Shown here piece after piece: positions 1 to 8,944 of a stretch of 64,000 bases of DNA (the first letter of the stretch is position 1; every line of letters starts with the position of its first letter). Source of the DNA: Sinosporangium album (GTDB lineage: Bacteria > Actinomycetota > Actinomycetes > Streptosporangiales > Streptosporangiaceae). The position numbers and the translations under genes are program-made. The notes beneath the pieces are model-generated. The model did not search any database and was not told the origin of the DNA. It worked only from the letters and a program-made list of their open reading frames with translations. The DNA is taken from positions 206,506-270,505 of the forward strand of contig NZ_FNCN01000009.1 in the NCBI RefSeq assembly GCF_900100605.1. Direction: 5' to 3'.

Positions 1-2
1 TC

Positions 3-2852
3 TTGTTTTTGTTCTCTGGTGTTTACACCGATTATCTGTGGTTCGACTCGGTTGATTACACGCCGGTCTTCTCCGGGATGCTCTGGACCCAGACGCTGCT
101 CTTCGTTCTGGGTGCGGTGCTGATGATCGCGATCGTCGGCGGCAACATGCTGCTGGCGTACCGCACCCGTCCGATGTTCGGTCCGGCGATGTTCGGCGGA
201 GCCAGCGGTGCCGACCGCTACCGCATGGCCCTCGACCCCCACCGGAAGCTGATCTTCTGGGTGGGCATGGCCCTGCTGGCGCTCTTCGCCGGCTCGTCCA
301 CCTCGGCGCAGTGGAAGACCTGGCTCCTGTTCATCAACGGCCAGCCGTTCGGGAAGACCGATCCCGAGTTCGGGATGGACATCTCCTTCTTCATGTTCAC
401 CTATCCGTTCCTCCGGATGGTGCTGAACTTCCTCTTCACCGCAGTGATCATCACGGCCGTCCTCGCGGCGATCACGCACTACCTCTACGGCGGGTTCCGG
501 CTCCAGTCCCCGGGCGTCCACGCCTCGCGCGCCGCCCGCGTGCACCTCTCAGTGCTGCTGGGTGTCTTCGTGCTGCTGAAGGCCGTCGCATACTGGGTGG
601 ACCGCTTCGGGCTGGTCTTCTCGACCCGCGGCAAGGTGTTCGGCGCGTCCTACACCGACATCAACGCGGTGCTCCCGGCCAAGACCATCCTCGCGATCAT
701 CGCCTTGATCTGCGCCCTGCTGTTCTTCGCCGGCATCGTGCGCTCCGGCGGCATGCTCCCCGGCGTGGCCTTCGGCCTGCTCGTCCTCTCGGCCATCCTC
801 ATCGGCGGCGTCTACCCCGCCCTGGTCGAGCAGTTCCAGGTCAAGCCCAACCAGCAGAGCCGCGAGCGGGAGTCCATCCAGCGCAACATCGCCGCGACGA
901 GAGACGCCTACAACCTCACCGATACCAAGGTCACCGACTACAGCGCCAAGACCGAGGCCACCGGCGCCGAGCAGCAGACCGAGGCCAACACCATCCCCGG
1001 TGTCCGCCTTCTCGACCCGAGCCTCATGTCGCCGACGTTCCAGCAGCTCCAGCAGATCAGGGGCTACTACAAGTTCCCCGAGCAGCTCGACATCGACCGC
1101 TACAAGGGTGAGGACGGCGTGAGCCGCGACACCATCGTCGCGACCCGCGAGATCGGAACGCCGCCCGAAGGGCAGCAGAACTGGATCAACAACCACCTCG
1201 TCTACACCCACGGGTTCGGCTTCGTCGCCGCTCCCGGCAACGGCACCGACGCCAACGGCCGCCCCGACTTCGTCGAGCGCGACATCCCGCCGGCCGGCGG
1301 CCTCGGCACATTCGAGCCCCGCATCTACTTCGGGGAGAACTCGCCGGAATACTCCATCGTCGGAGCACAGCCCAACGGGCCGAAGATCGAGCTCGACTAC
1401 CCCGACGACCGGGCGCCGAACGGGCAGGTCAACTACACCTACGCCGGCAAGGGCGGCGTGCCGATCGGCAACTTCTTCACCCGCATGCTCTACGCCGTCA
1501 AGTACGGCGAGCCCAACCTGATCCTGTCCTCCGACGTCAACTCGGCCTCGCGGATCATGTACCTCAGGGAGCCCCTGAAGCGGGTGGGGCAGGTCGCCCC
1601 CTTCCTGACCCTTGACCAGGACCCCTACCCGGCCGTCGCCAACGGGCGCATCGTGTGGATCGTGGACGGCTACACCACGTCCGACTCCTACCCGTACGCC
1701 GAGCGGCGCAGCCTCCGCAGCTTGATCAACGACTCGATCAGCGAGCGGCTCCGGCAGCCCCTCCCGCGCGACGACGTCAACTACATGCGCAACTCGGTCA
1801 AGGCGACCGTCGACGCCTACGACGGCACCGTCACCCTGTACGCGTGGGATGAGAACGACCCGGTCCTCAAGACCTGGACCAAGGCGTTCGGCGGCATCGT
1901 CAAGCCGAGGTCCGAGCTGGACAAGACCGAGATCCGCCAGCACGTGCGCTACCCCGAGGACATGTTCAAGGTCCAGCGGGAGATGCTCGCGCAATACCAC
2001 GTGACCGACGCCGACGCCTTCTACGGCGGCCAGGACTTCTGGAAGGTCCCCGCCGATCCGGCGACCGGCAAGAGCAAGCAGCCGCCGTACTACCTGACCA
2101 TGAAGATGCCCGGCGAAGCCGAGCCGCGCTTCTCGCTGACCAGCACCTTCGTGCCGAACCAGCGGCAGAACATGGCGGCCTTCATGGCGGTCGACGCCAC
2201 CGGCGACCCCAACGCCAAACTGCAGGTGCTCCAACTACCGAGCACCACGGCCATCCAAGGGCCCGAACAGGCGCAGAACACCTTCGACTCCGATCCACGG
2301 GTGTCGACGGAACTCAACCTGCTACGCGGCACCGGCGGAGCCACCGAGGTCCTCAACGGCAACCTGCTGACCCTGCCGTTCGCCGGCGGCCTCCTCTACG
2401 TGGAGCCCGTCTACGTCCAGCCCAAGGCGGCCACCTCGGCCCGCTACCCGACCCTGCAGCGGGTGCTCGTCCTGTTCGGTGACAAGGTCGGCTTCGGCCC
2501 CAGCCTCAAGGACGCGCTCAACCAGGTCTTCGGCGAATCCGGCGGCGAAGCCAAACCGCCGTCCCAGGAGCAGAAGCCCGGCGAAGCCGAGCAGTCCAAG
2601 CCCACCGGCCCGCTCGCCAAGGCGATCGACGACGCCCAGAAGGCCTACGCCGACTCCGAGAAGGCCCTGTCGGCCGACCCGCCCGACTGGGCGGGGTACG
2701 GCGAAGCCCAGAAGCGCCTCCAGGACTCCCTGAACAAGCTCCAGAGCGAGTCCAAGGCCTCACCGGCCGCCTCACCCTCGCCGCCCGCCACCCCGACGCC
2801 GACTCCCAGCCCATCGGCCACACCAACCCCGAGCCCAACCGGAGGCCCATAG
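3..2852 (+). CDS. UPF0182 family membrane protein, 5' truncated
   Basis: The frame is open from the window edge, so the true start lies upstream; about 949 residues are visible. The first third has about six hydrophobic segments (for example near residues 25-50, 80-97, 138-163, 180-200, 228-247 and 253-275). A long soluble extracytoplasmic region follows. The last 35 or so residues are a Pro/Ser/Thr-rich low-complexity tail. This is the layout of the UPF0182 family, common in actinobacteria (about 950-1000 residues) and of unknown function. The stop lies 53 bases before the initiator tRNA. Family assignment is confident; function is unknown. Confidence 0.9.
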   Translation: MFLFSGVYTDYLWFDSVDYTPVFSGMLWTQTLLFVLGAVLMIAIVGGNMLLAYRTRPMFGPAMFGGASGADRYRMALDPHRKLIFWVGMALLALFAGSSTSAQWKTWLLFINGQPFGKTDPEFGMDISFFMFTYPFLRMVLNFLFTAVIITAVLAAITHYLYGGFRLQSPGVHASRAARVHLSVLLGVFVLLKAVAYWVDRFGLVFSTRGKVFGASYTDINAVLPAKTILAIIALICALLFFAGIVRSGGMLPGVAFGLLVLSAILIGGVYPALVEQFQVKPNQQSRERESIQRNIAATRDAYNLTDTKVTDYSAKTEATGAEQQTEANTIPGVRLLDPSLMSPTFQQLQQIRGYYKFPEQLDIDRYKGEDGVSRDTIVATREIGTPPEGQQNWINNHLVYTHGFGFVAAPGNGTDANGRPDFVERDIPPAGGLGTFEPRIYFGENSPEYSIVGAQPNGPKIELDYPDDRAPNGQVNYTYAGKGGVPIGNFFTRMLYAVKYGEPNLILSSDVNSASRIMYLREPLKRVGQVAPFLTLDQDPYPAVANGRIVWIVDGYTTSDSYPYAERRSLRSLINDSISERLRQPLPRDDVNYMRNSVKATVDAYDGTVTLYAWDENDPVLKTWTKAFGGIVKPRSELDKTEIRQHVRYPEDMFKVQREMLAQYHVTDADAFYGGQDFWKVPADPATGKSKQPPYYLTMKMPGEAEPRFSLTSTFVPNQRQNMAAFMAVDATGDPNAKLQVLQLPSTTAIQGPEQAQNTFDSDPRVSTELNLLRGTGGATEVLNGNLLTLPFAGGLLYVEPVYVQPKAATSARYPTLQRVLVLFGDKVGFGPSLKDALNQVFGESGGEAKPPSQEQKPGEAEQSKPTGPLAKAIDDAQKAYADSEKALSADPPDWAGYGEAQKRLQDSLNKLQSESKASPAASPSPPATPTPTPSPSATPTPSPTGGP

Positions 2853-2905
2853 CCAACTGATTTGCCTCCACCCCTGATCGCGGATAGTCTTTCCAAGCAC
2901 GACGA

Positions 2906-2979
2906 CGCGGGGTGGAGCAGTTCGGTAGCTCGCTGGGCTCATAACCCAGAGGTCGCAGGTTCAAATCCTGCCCCCGCTA
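2906..2979 (+). tRNA. initiator tRNA-Met (CAU anticodon)
   Basis: A full cloverleaf can be folded by eye. The CAT anticodon is at 2940-2942 in a CTCATAA loop, and the TTCAAAT T-loop is present. Two features mark it as the initiator rather than the elongator: three consecutive G:C pairs (GGG/CCC) at the base of the anticodon stem, and an unpaired first position (C1 opposite T72). CCA is not encoded; only a single C follows the discriminator A. Confidence 0.96.
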
Positions 2980-2984
2980 CTAAA

Positions 2985-3024
2985 TTGAGGGCCCGGTTTC
3001 CGGAGACGGAAGCCGGGCCCTCAA
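2985..3024 (+). terminator. hairpin terminator after tRNA-fMet
   Basis: A perfect 12-bp inverted repeat (2985-2996 with 3013-3024) continues inward through TTTCCG/CGGAAG to a GAGA tetraloop, giving an 18-bp stem with one G:T pair. It begins six bases after the tRNA end. There is no long T-run, as is usual for actinobacterial terminators. Confidence 0.8.
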
Positions 3025-3140
3025 TCATGTGGAGGCAGGCCTGCCGGAGCGGCGAGGGCGGCTGCGGCGATAGCGCTGGGCGGCGGGGCATTCCCGATCA
3101 CCTTCCGAACTCCAGGGGAGCACTGTTCAGTTCAGGAACA

Positions 3141-3418
3141 TCACCGATGACGCACCGACATGTGGCGGATCGGAGCCTCCAAAGCGACTTTCTCGCAGAC
3201 CTCCAGCAGCCGCGGGTGCTGGGTCAGCCTGACATACCCCTGCGGAGGATGGAAGGAACCCAGTCCATCTCGCAGCCGGGCGATCGGCGCCCCCGGGTAT
3301 TCGGTGACGTGAAGGATCGGGATGGCGAAAACCTGCTCCAGGTTCTGCACGTAGGCCAGGACGCTCGCGCCGTTCCCCACCCGGGCGCGTTCGGCGATCA
3401 GCGCGATCTGCTCGGGAC
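3141..3418 (-). pseudogene. C-terminal part of a broken ASCH-like gene
   Basis: Read leftward from the direct repeat, the frame gives PEQIALIAERARVG, a hydrophobic beta-rich stretch, then FHPPQGYVRL and a helical end before TGA at 3141. The pattern (VTEYP, FHPPQGYVRL, LLEVCEKVA) recalls small ASCH/EVE-type RNA-binding domains; this is recognition by eye only. No good start or ribosome site precedes it. A matching N-terminal part lies about 1 kb upstream on the same strand, joined through the same 23-bp sequence, so I read this as one half of a split gene. Confidence 0.5.
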
Positions 3419-4479
3419 CGTTGACCCACTTTGACAGTGCCGCGTCGGCGCTGCTCGGCGGGCACGGCCTACCGGTGGCGCAAGGCGGCTCCCGCCCGGC
3501 TGGAGCGCCTGCGGAGCGATGCGGCGCTGGCGTCGGCGGCGGGTTCTTTTATGGATTCCAGAAGCATGTGACACATACCCGGTCGAAACGCCGGGCGACC
3601 AGATCCTGCCTTCGGATCACCCAGTGAAGGAAAAGGCCTTCCCTGCCCTTGATATCGGGTATCCAGTCGGCCAGTAGCACCCAGTCCCCGAGGTTGCCGG
3701 TCTCGCCCGCTTGTATCGCAGCCGACTCCACGGGGTTCACGTCCATGCTTTCCTCGTTGGCGTGCCCACCTACCTGCACCCAGCCGTCATGGGGAGAGCC
3801 ACCGCCGTCCACATTCCACACCGTCGCGTTGATTTCGCTCCCGTAGGGTTCCCAGGGAAGGTCCTCGCCCTGCCAACCATGGGCTGTGGCCTTGGTCCTG
3901 AAGCCGTGCAACGGCAGGGACACATCGGTGGTCAGGCGTAGTACACCCTGCGGGAATGCCTCGACTATCTCCCGGTAATCCGGGGCCTCACCGTAGAAGC
4001 TGGGGATTTTCGCCCGTTCCTCGACGGCCGCCCCCTCGGGAACGTACATCACTTCTCCGTAAGCGTCCGGGTCGGGGAACGCGAACAGCAGCAGACGACC
4101 GTCGGTCGGCAGCGGGAGTCCCGTCACCTCTTCGGGCAGGTCTGCGCAATTGAGCGAGGCGACGAGGGGATATTCGGGGTCCGGGGCGTCGGGGGGAAGG
4201 AGCAGGGGGCCACCGTAGCGGCCCACGACGGGTCCGTCCCCGTCCGTCGTCAGGGTCGCGCATGGGAGGGCGGCGTCTGTCCACTGTTCCACAACCGCGG
4301 AGGGGACATTCTGCCTCAGCATCTCCGCACGGTATTGGGCAAGCTTGTCCAACATTTCCGGCGTCATGCGGGAACCATAGTGGTTCCGTCCCCGCCATAT
4401 ACGCGGTGCGCAAACACGGCAATCGTCGACTTCCTGGCCGAAGCAGCACACGCCCGGATCAGCGCGATCTGCTCGGGAC
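3396..4479. repeat. 23-bp direct repeats bounding a 1.06-kb insert
   Basis: Positions 3396-3418 and 4457-4479 are identical over 23 bases (starting GATCAGCGCGATCTG) and differ immediately on both sides. On the minus strand both copies encode PEQIALI in the same frame. The unit spanning one repeat plus the interior is 1,061 bp and contains the DUF1963 gene. I see no transposase or terminal inverted repeats, so tandem duplication or short-homology recombination fits better than a classic insertion sequence. Confidence 0.75.
3549..4367 (-). CDS. DUF1963 / YwqG-like protein
   Basis: A 272-residue soluble protein starting at the ATG that gives MTPEMLDKLAQYRAEM. Landmarks of the YwqG/DUF1963 family are visible: an early helical segment, a stretch around GGPLLLPPDAPDPEYPLVASLNCADLP, an FAFPDPDAY segment, and a late GDWVLLADWIPD strand pair. 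DUF1963 proteins are widespread, are often found near polymorphic-toxin or immunity loci, and lack an agreed activity. The ribosome site is weak. The gene lies wholly inside the segment bounded by the 23-bp repeats and appears to have split an older gene. Confidence 0.75.
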   Translation of the reverse strand: MTPEMLDKLAQYRAEMLRQNVPSAVVEQWTDAALPCATLTTDGDGPVVGRYGGPLLLPPDAPDPEYPLVASLNCADLPEEVTGLPLPTDGRLLLFAFPDPDAYGEVMYVPEGAAVEERAKIPSFYGEAPDYREIVEAFPQGVLRLTTDVSLPLHGFRTKATAHGWQGEDLPWEPYGSEINATVWNVDGGGSPHDGWVQVGGHANEESMDVNPVESAAIQAGETGNLGDWVLLADWIPDIKGREGLFLHWVIRRQDLVARRFDRVCVTCFWNP

Positions 4480-4560
4480 GGTCGATTGCAGCAGGCCGCA
4501 GGTCGATGACGGCGGTCAGCCGCGAAAGCGGCGCGTTCAGGTAGACGAACCATGTCCTCC
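4457..4560 (-). pseudogene. N-terminal part of the broken ASCH-like gene
   Basis: In the frame that joins the 3141-3418 fragment through the repeat, this stretch reads WFVYLNAPLSRLTAVIDLR followed by PAAIDRPEQIALI. Removing the DNA between the repeats would restore one continuous frame: strand-rich N-terminus, PEQIALI, then the downstream half. No start codon with a ribosome site is visible. The frame runs into a 25-bp tandem repeat upstream, so the original 5' end may be lost. Confidence 0.4.
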
Positions 4561-4609
4561 CTTGGCATCGGTCGGGACATCGGACCTTGGCATCGGTCGG
4601 GACATCGGA
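4560..4609. repeat. two tandem copies of a 25-bp repeat
   Basis: Positions 4560-4584 and 4585-4609 are identical 25-mers containing GGCATCGGTCGGGACATCGG. They lie just downstream of the MFS stop codon (4617) and at the lost 5' end of the broken ASCH-like gene. They may mark the same rearrangement. Confidence 0.85.
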
Positions 4610-4616
4610 CCGTGCG

Positions 4617-6020
4617 TCATGGGCTCTTGGGGGCGCGGGCCCGGGGCAGTCTGGTGGCTCCGGCGGCGGCCAGCAGGCCGAGAGCGACCACCCACCAGAA
4701 GGTGTTGGCGTACGCCTCGGCGACGTCCCGGTGTTGGGAGGCCAGCTGGTCTTGCAGGACCACGGCGAGGGTGGCGGTGCCGACGGAGCCGCCGACGGTG
4801 TTGAGCAGGTTGAGCGCTCCGGAGGCGCGGGGGAGATGTTGGGGCTCGACGCGGCTGTAGACGATGTTCATGACGGGAGCGCCGATCATGGCCATTCCGA
4901 AGCCGCGTACCGCGAGCGCCGAGGCCATGGCGATGTCGGGCAGGCCGTGGTCGAGCTGGGTGAAGGGGACTGTGCCGACGAGTATCAGCGCGATGCCGGT
5001 GACCACGAGGGTTCTCGGGGCGACGGCGTCGATGGTGCGGTTGACCAGCACTGATCCCGCTACGGCGCCGATTCCTTGGGGAGCCAGCAGCAGCCCTGCC
5101 TGGAATGCCGACAGTCCTTGGCCGGTCTGGAAATACAGTGGCAGCAGGAATGTCGTGCCGAATACGGAGGCGCCTAGGACGACAAGCGCGAGGGCGGCTG
5201 CGCCCAAGGGCGGCCGGGTGAAGAGCCGGGGATCGAGCAGGGGTGTGCGGCGGGTCCGCAGCCCGTGGACGATGAAGCCGGCCAGCATCGCCAGGCCCGC
5301 GGACACTCCCAGCGCAGCGGGGAGGGCGCGACCGGCGGCGACTTCGGTCAGGCCGAGCACCAGGACGGCCAGGCCGGGGGAGAGCAGCGCGGCTCCCCGC
5401 ACGTCGAACGCGGTCTGCTTCGACGACGGCGGCACCGCCGGTACATACCGGCGGGCGAGCAGCACCGCGACCACCCCGATCGGTAGGTTGACCAGGAACA
5501 GCCACTGCCAGGACACCGCACCGAGGAGCGCGCCGCCGACCAGGGGCCCGAGCACGGGCGACAGCATGGGGACGACGGCGACGATGCTGATCACTCGTCC
5601 GGTGCGGGCGGGGCCCGCGATGCGGGCCAGCAGCGCCTGCCCGGTCGGCGGCAGCAGGCCGCCGCCGAGGCCCTGGACGACGCGGAAGACGATCAGGCTG
5701 GCCGCCGACCAGGCCAGCGCGCACAGCGCCGAGCCGAGTAGGAACACCGCTACGGCGGCCAGCCAGACCCGCCGCCCGCCGAAACGGTCGGCCAGCCAGC
5801 CCGACGCGGGCACGGCCGTGACGACGGCCAGCAGATAGGCGGTGCTGACCCACTGGATCTCGCTGACGGAGGCGCCGAACTCGTCCGCCAAGGTGTGAAT
5901 GGCGACGCTGACGATCGTGGCGTCCACCGTGGCCATGAATGTGCCGAGCACCAGGATGAACGCGATGCGCGGCAGCCCTCTGTCGACCTGGTCGCCCGCC
6001 GTCGCGGTGTTCTTGCTCAT
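4617..6020 (-). CDS. MFS drug/siderophore exporter, DHA2 (EmrB/QacA) type
   Basis: 467 residues, hydrophobic throughout, with the family's N-terminal TFMATVDATIVSVAIHTLAD segment (motif D1), the GWLADRFGGRRVW loop (motif A) and GPLVGG in helix 5 (motif C). This marks a proton-driven exporter of about 14 helices in the cytoplasmic membrane. The ATG at 6020 has GGAG upstream. It is the last gene of the leftward siderophore group, 127 bases after the ATPase gene, so export of the matching siderophore is the likely job. General drug efflux cannot be excluded. Confidence 0.85.
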   Translation of the reverse strand: MSKNTATAGDQVDRGLPRIAFILVLGTFMATVDATIVSVAIHTLADEFGASVSEIQWVSTAYLLAVVTAVPASGWLADRFGGRRVWLAAVAVFLLGSALCALAWSAASLIVFRVVQGLGGGLLPPTGQALLARIAGPARTGRVISIVAVVPMLSPVLGPLVGGALLGAVSWQWLFLVNLPIGVVAVLLARRYVPAVPPSSKQTAFDVRGAALLSPGLAVLVLGLTEVAAGRALPAALGVSAGLAMLAGFIVHGLRTRRTPLLDPRLFTRPPLGAAALALVVLGASVFGTTFLLPLYFQTGQGLSAFQAGLLLAPQGIGAVAGSVLVNRTIDAVAPRTLVVTGIALILVGTVPFTQLDHGLPDIAMASALAVRGFGMAMIGAPVMNIVYSRVEPQHLPRASGALNLLNTVGGSVGTATLAVVLQDQLASQHRDVAEAYANTFWWVVALGLLAAAGATRLPRARAPKSP

Positions 6021-6147
6021 CGGTGCTCCATGGGGGGTTGTCGAGCTGGTCGCCCAGGGACGTGGAGCGGGTCGAGCAGCTTCTTATGCCCGGTCGGGCG
6101 TCGGTCAGAGAGAGCGGTTCTTCCGAGGGGCGCGGGGAATGCCCGGC

Positions 6148-6933
6148 TCACTCTTCTTCGAGCGTGGGGACGACCATCGGGGTGCCGGTCACCGGGTCGG
6201 GAACGATGACGCTCGGCAGGTCGAACACGTCCTTGATCAGGGTGGCGTCCACGATGTCCGAGGGGTTGCCCTCCGCGACGACCCGGCCGTCCCGCATGGC
6301 GACCAGGTGGTCGGCGAAGCGGCATGCCTGGTTGATGTCGTGCAGGACGGTGATGACCGTACGGCCCTCGCCCCGCAACCTGGCCAGCAGACCGAGCAGT
6401 TGATATTGGTGGGTGATGTCCAGGAAGGACGTCGGCTCGTCGAGCAGGAGGTACGGCGTCTCCTGGGCGAGCACCATGGCGATCCACACCCGCTGCCGCT
6501 GGCCGCCGGAAAGCTCCCGGACCAGTCGGTCGGCCAGGTCGGTGACGCCGGCGGCGGTCATCGCCTTGTCGACGGCTTCCTTGTCCTGGGGTGACCGTAC
6601 CGCCAGGAGCGACTGGTGGGGGAAGCGTCCCCTGGCCACCAGTTGCCGGACCTTGATGTCCTCTGGGGGCAGCGGGTCTTGAGGCAGGAAGCCGAGCCGC
6701 CGGGCCAGCGCTTTGGACGGGTAGCCGCCGACCTCGCGCCCGTCGAGTTCGACCTGCCCCGCGTCGGGGCGCAGCAACCGGACGAACGCGCGGAGCAGGG
6801 TGGACTTCCCGCACGCGTTGGGGCCCACGATGGCGGTGAACGCGCCGTCGGGGATGCCCAGGTTCAGCCGGGTGGACACTACGCGGTCCCCGTAGCGCAA
6901 GGTGACCCCCTGCGCGGTCAGGCTTGTGGTCAT
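6148..6933 (-). CDS. ferric-siderophore ABC transporter ATPase (FecE/FepC type)
   Basis: 261 residues. Walker A is GPNACGKST, the signature is LSGGQRQRVW, Walker B is LLLDEPTSFLD, and the H-loop is VLHDINQACRFADH, all typical of FecE/FhuC-like ATPases. The ATG at 6933 overlaps the permease stop by four bases (ATGA) and has an excellent AAGGAGG site. It powers uptake through the two FecCD permeases encoded just upstream. Confidence 0.93.
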   Translation of the reverse strand: MTTSLTAQGVTLRYGDRVVSTRLNLGIPDGAFTAIVGPNACGKSTLLRAFVRLLRPDAGQVELDGREVGGYPSKALARRLGFLPQDPLPPEDIKVRQLVARGRFPHQSLLAVRSPQDKEAVDKAMTAAGVTDLADRLVRELSGGQRQRVWIAMVLAQETPYLLLDEPTSFLDITHQYQLLGLLARLRGEGRTVITVLHDINQACRFADHLVAMRDGRVVAEGNPSDIVDATLIKDVFDLPSVIVPDPVTGTPMVVPTLEEE

Positions 6934-7925
6934 GCCCGCCTCACCTCCTTGGTCAACTGCCAGATCAGATAGCAACCGCCGATCGCGGTGCTCACCACGC
7001 CGACCGGCAGCGCGACCGGCGCGAGCAGCGCCTGGGCGAGTAGGTCGGCACCTTGCAGCAGGACCGCCCCGGTCAACGCGGCCGGGAGCAGGGGAGTCCC
7101 GGCCGCGCCCACGAGTCTGCGCCCGATCTGCGGGGCGGCCAGCGCGATGAACGCGATGGGCCCGGTCACCGAGGTCACCGCGGCCGTGCACCCGACGCCG
7201 ATCAGCACCATCAGCAGACGCAGTCGGCCCAGCGTGACGCCTGTGGTCACGGCGAGCGAGTCGCCGAGCGAGGCCTGATGCATGGCGCGGGCCTGCGAGG
7301 TCATCAGCGCCAGCAGTACGAAGATCACCGCGAACGGAATCCACAGGTCGGCCCAGTCCACGCCGTTGAGCGAGCCGGCGCTCCAGCCCACCGCGGCGAT
7401 GGCGACCTCAAGTTCGGCACGGAGCACGATCCACGAGTTGATCGCGGTCACCATCGCGTTGACCGCGATGCCGATCACCACGAGCCGCAGACCGGAGAAC
7501 GCCCCGCCGGACGAGAGCAGATAGACCACTGCCGAGACGAGCAGCCCGCCGAGCACTGAGGCGGTGGCCAGCTGCGCGGACGTGCCCGACAGCACGGTGA
7601 GGGCGAACAGGACTCCGGTGTAGGCGCCCGCGTCGAGGCCGATCACGTCCGGGCTTCCGAGCGGGTTGCGCGTCAGGTTCTGGAAGATCGCGCCGGCCAC
7701 GCCGAGCGCGGCTCCGAAGACCAGCCCGGCCACCACCCGCGGCAGCCGCCATTCGAGGATCACCACGGAGTGCTCCGCCCCCGTCAGCACGGCCAGGACC
7801 TTGCCGGGGGAGGACCAGGACGCGCCGTAGCACAGTCCGAGCAGGCCTAGACCCAGTATCAGGGCGACGAACGCCGCCGAGATCACGGTGGCGCGGTGTG
7901 CCGCTCGCGGTTTGAGCGCGGTCAC
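6930..7925 (-). CDS. FecCD-family siderophore permease, second subunit
   Basis: 331 residues, mostly hydrophobic, FecCD family (length usual). Recognisable parts include WRLPRVVAGLVFGAALGVAG with NPLGSPDVIGLDAGAY early, and GPIAFIALAAPQIGRRLVG late (the coupling-helix region). The GTG start overlaps the preceding permease stop (GTGA), and the stop overlaps the ATPase start, so translation is probably coupled. It should pair with the neighbouring permease to form the channel. Confidence 0.93.
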   Translation of the reverse strand: MTALKPRAAHRATVISAAFVALILGLGLLGLCYGASWSSPGKVLAVLTGAEHSVVILEWRLPRVVAGLVFGAALGVAGAIFQNLTRNPLGSPDVIGLDAGAYTGVLFALTVLSGTSAQLATASVLGGLLVSAVVYLLSSGGAFSGLRLVVIGIAVNAMVTAINSWIVLRAELEVAIAAVGWSAGSLNGVDWADLWIPFAVIFVLLALMTSQARAMHQASLGDSLAVTTGVTLGRLRLLMVLIGVGCTAAVTSVTGPIAFIALAAPQIGRRLVGAAGTPLLPAALTGAVLLQGADLLAQALLAPVALPVGVVSTAIGGCYLIWQLTKEVRRA

Positions 7926-8944
7926 CGCGTTCCCGCCCCGTACTGGCGGACGGCCCAGATCAGCATGGGCCCCCCAAGGAACGCGGTCACGATGGCCACG
8001 GGCACCTCACCGGTGGGCAGCAGGACGCGTGACCCGATGTCGGCGACCAGCAGCAGGACCGGGCCCAGCACCATCGAGTAGAGCGTCAGCCACGGCACGG
8101 ATCCCGCCGCGGGCCTGCGGACGAGGTGCGGCACGATCAGCCCGACGAACAGGATCGGCCCGGCCACCGCCGTGGCCGCCCCGCTGAGCACCGTGATCAG
8201 TATCACCGTGGCGGTCCGGGTGCGGGCCACGCCCGCTCCCAGCGTCTGCGCCACGCTCTCGCCCAGTTCCAGGGCGTTGAGCGGCCTGCTCAGCAGCAGA
8301 GCGCCGAGCAGGGACACCCCGATCGCGGCCAGCGGCAGCGCCAGTGGCTCCTGCTCCCGACCGGCCAGCGTCCCGACCGACCAGAACCGGTAGGTGTCGA
8401 AGGCGTCGGGGAGCATCATCCGCAGGCCCAGCGCGATACCGCCCAGCACCGCGGTCAGAACCATGCCGGTGAGCACCAGGCGCAGGGGCGACTGCCGCCC
8501 GACGGCCATCACCAGCAGCGCGGCGGCGACCGAGCCGATGATGGCGAAGACCAGTTGGCCCGCCTGCCCGCCGGCCAGGCCGAGCGCCGAGCCGATGGTG
8601 ATGGCGAACCCCGCGCCCGCGGTGACCCCGAGGACGCCGGGCTCGGCCAGCGGGTTGCGCCCCAGTATCTGGATCAGCGCGCCCGCCACCGCCAGCGCGG
8701 CGCCCACCGCCACGGCCAGCAGCGCGCGCGGCGCACGGACGTCCCATACGATCACGTGATCGTCTGTCCCTTGATAGTCGAACAGGGCACGCACGACCTC
8801 GGCAGGTGGGACCGAGTGGGCGCCGATGCCGATGCTGAGTACGGCGACGGCGCCCAGCAGCACCAGTCCGCCGAGGAGCAGTCCGGCCCTCGGCACCTGC
8901 CGCCTGGTTTTCGCCACCGGTAAGGAGCGGTCTGCGGCGGACAC
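7922..8944 (-). CDS. FecCD-family siderophore permease, first subunit
   Basis: 340 residues, about ten hydrophobic segments, FecCD family. It has the conserved RAPRALLAVAVGAALAVAGA and GRNPLAEPGVLGVTAGAGF segments, and GPILFVGLIVPHLVRR in the C-terminal half. The GTG start shares one base with the stop of the binding-protein gene. Its place between the lipoprotein and the second permease is the normal order for iron-siderophore importers. Confidence 0.93.
   Translation of the reverse strand: MSAADRSLPVAKTRRQVPRAGLLLGGLVLLGAVAVLSIGIGAHSVPPAEVVRALFDYQGTDDHVIVWDVRAPRALLAVAVGAALAVAGALIQILGRNPLAEPGVLGVTAGAGFAITIGSALGLAGGQAGQLVFAIIGSVAAALLVMAVGRQSPLRLVLTGMVLTAVLGGIALGLRMMLPDAFDTYRFWSVGTLAGREQEPLALPLAAIGVSLLGALLLSRPLNALELGESVAQTLGAGVARTRTATVILITVLSGAATAVAGPILFVGLIVPHLVRRPAAGSVPWLTLYSMVLGPVLLLVADIGSRVLLPTGEVPVAIVTAFLGGPMLIWAVRQYGAGTR

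Noticed and set aside
549..2234. 561-codon minus-strand frame opposite the UPF0182 gene
   Set aside because: Valine/Gly/Asp/Leu-rich antisense translation of a well-supported membrane protein gene.
3396..4479. Segment between 23-bp repeats considered as an insertion sequence
   Set aside because: No transposase, no terminal inverted repeats, and the repeats are longer than usual target duplications.
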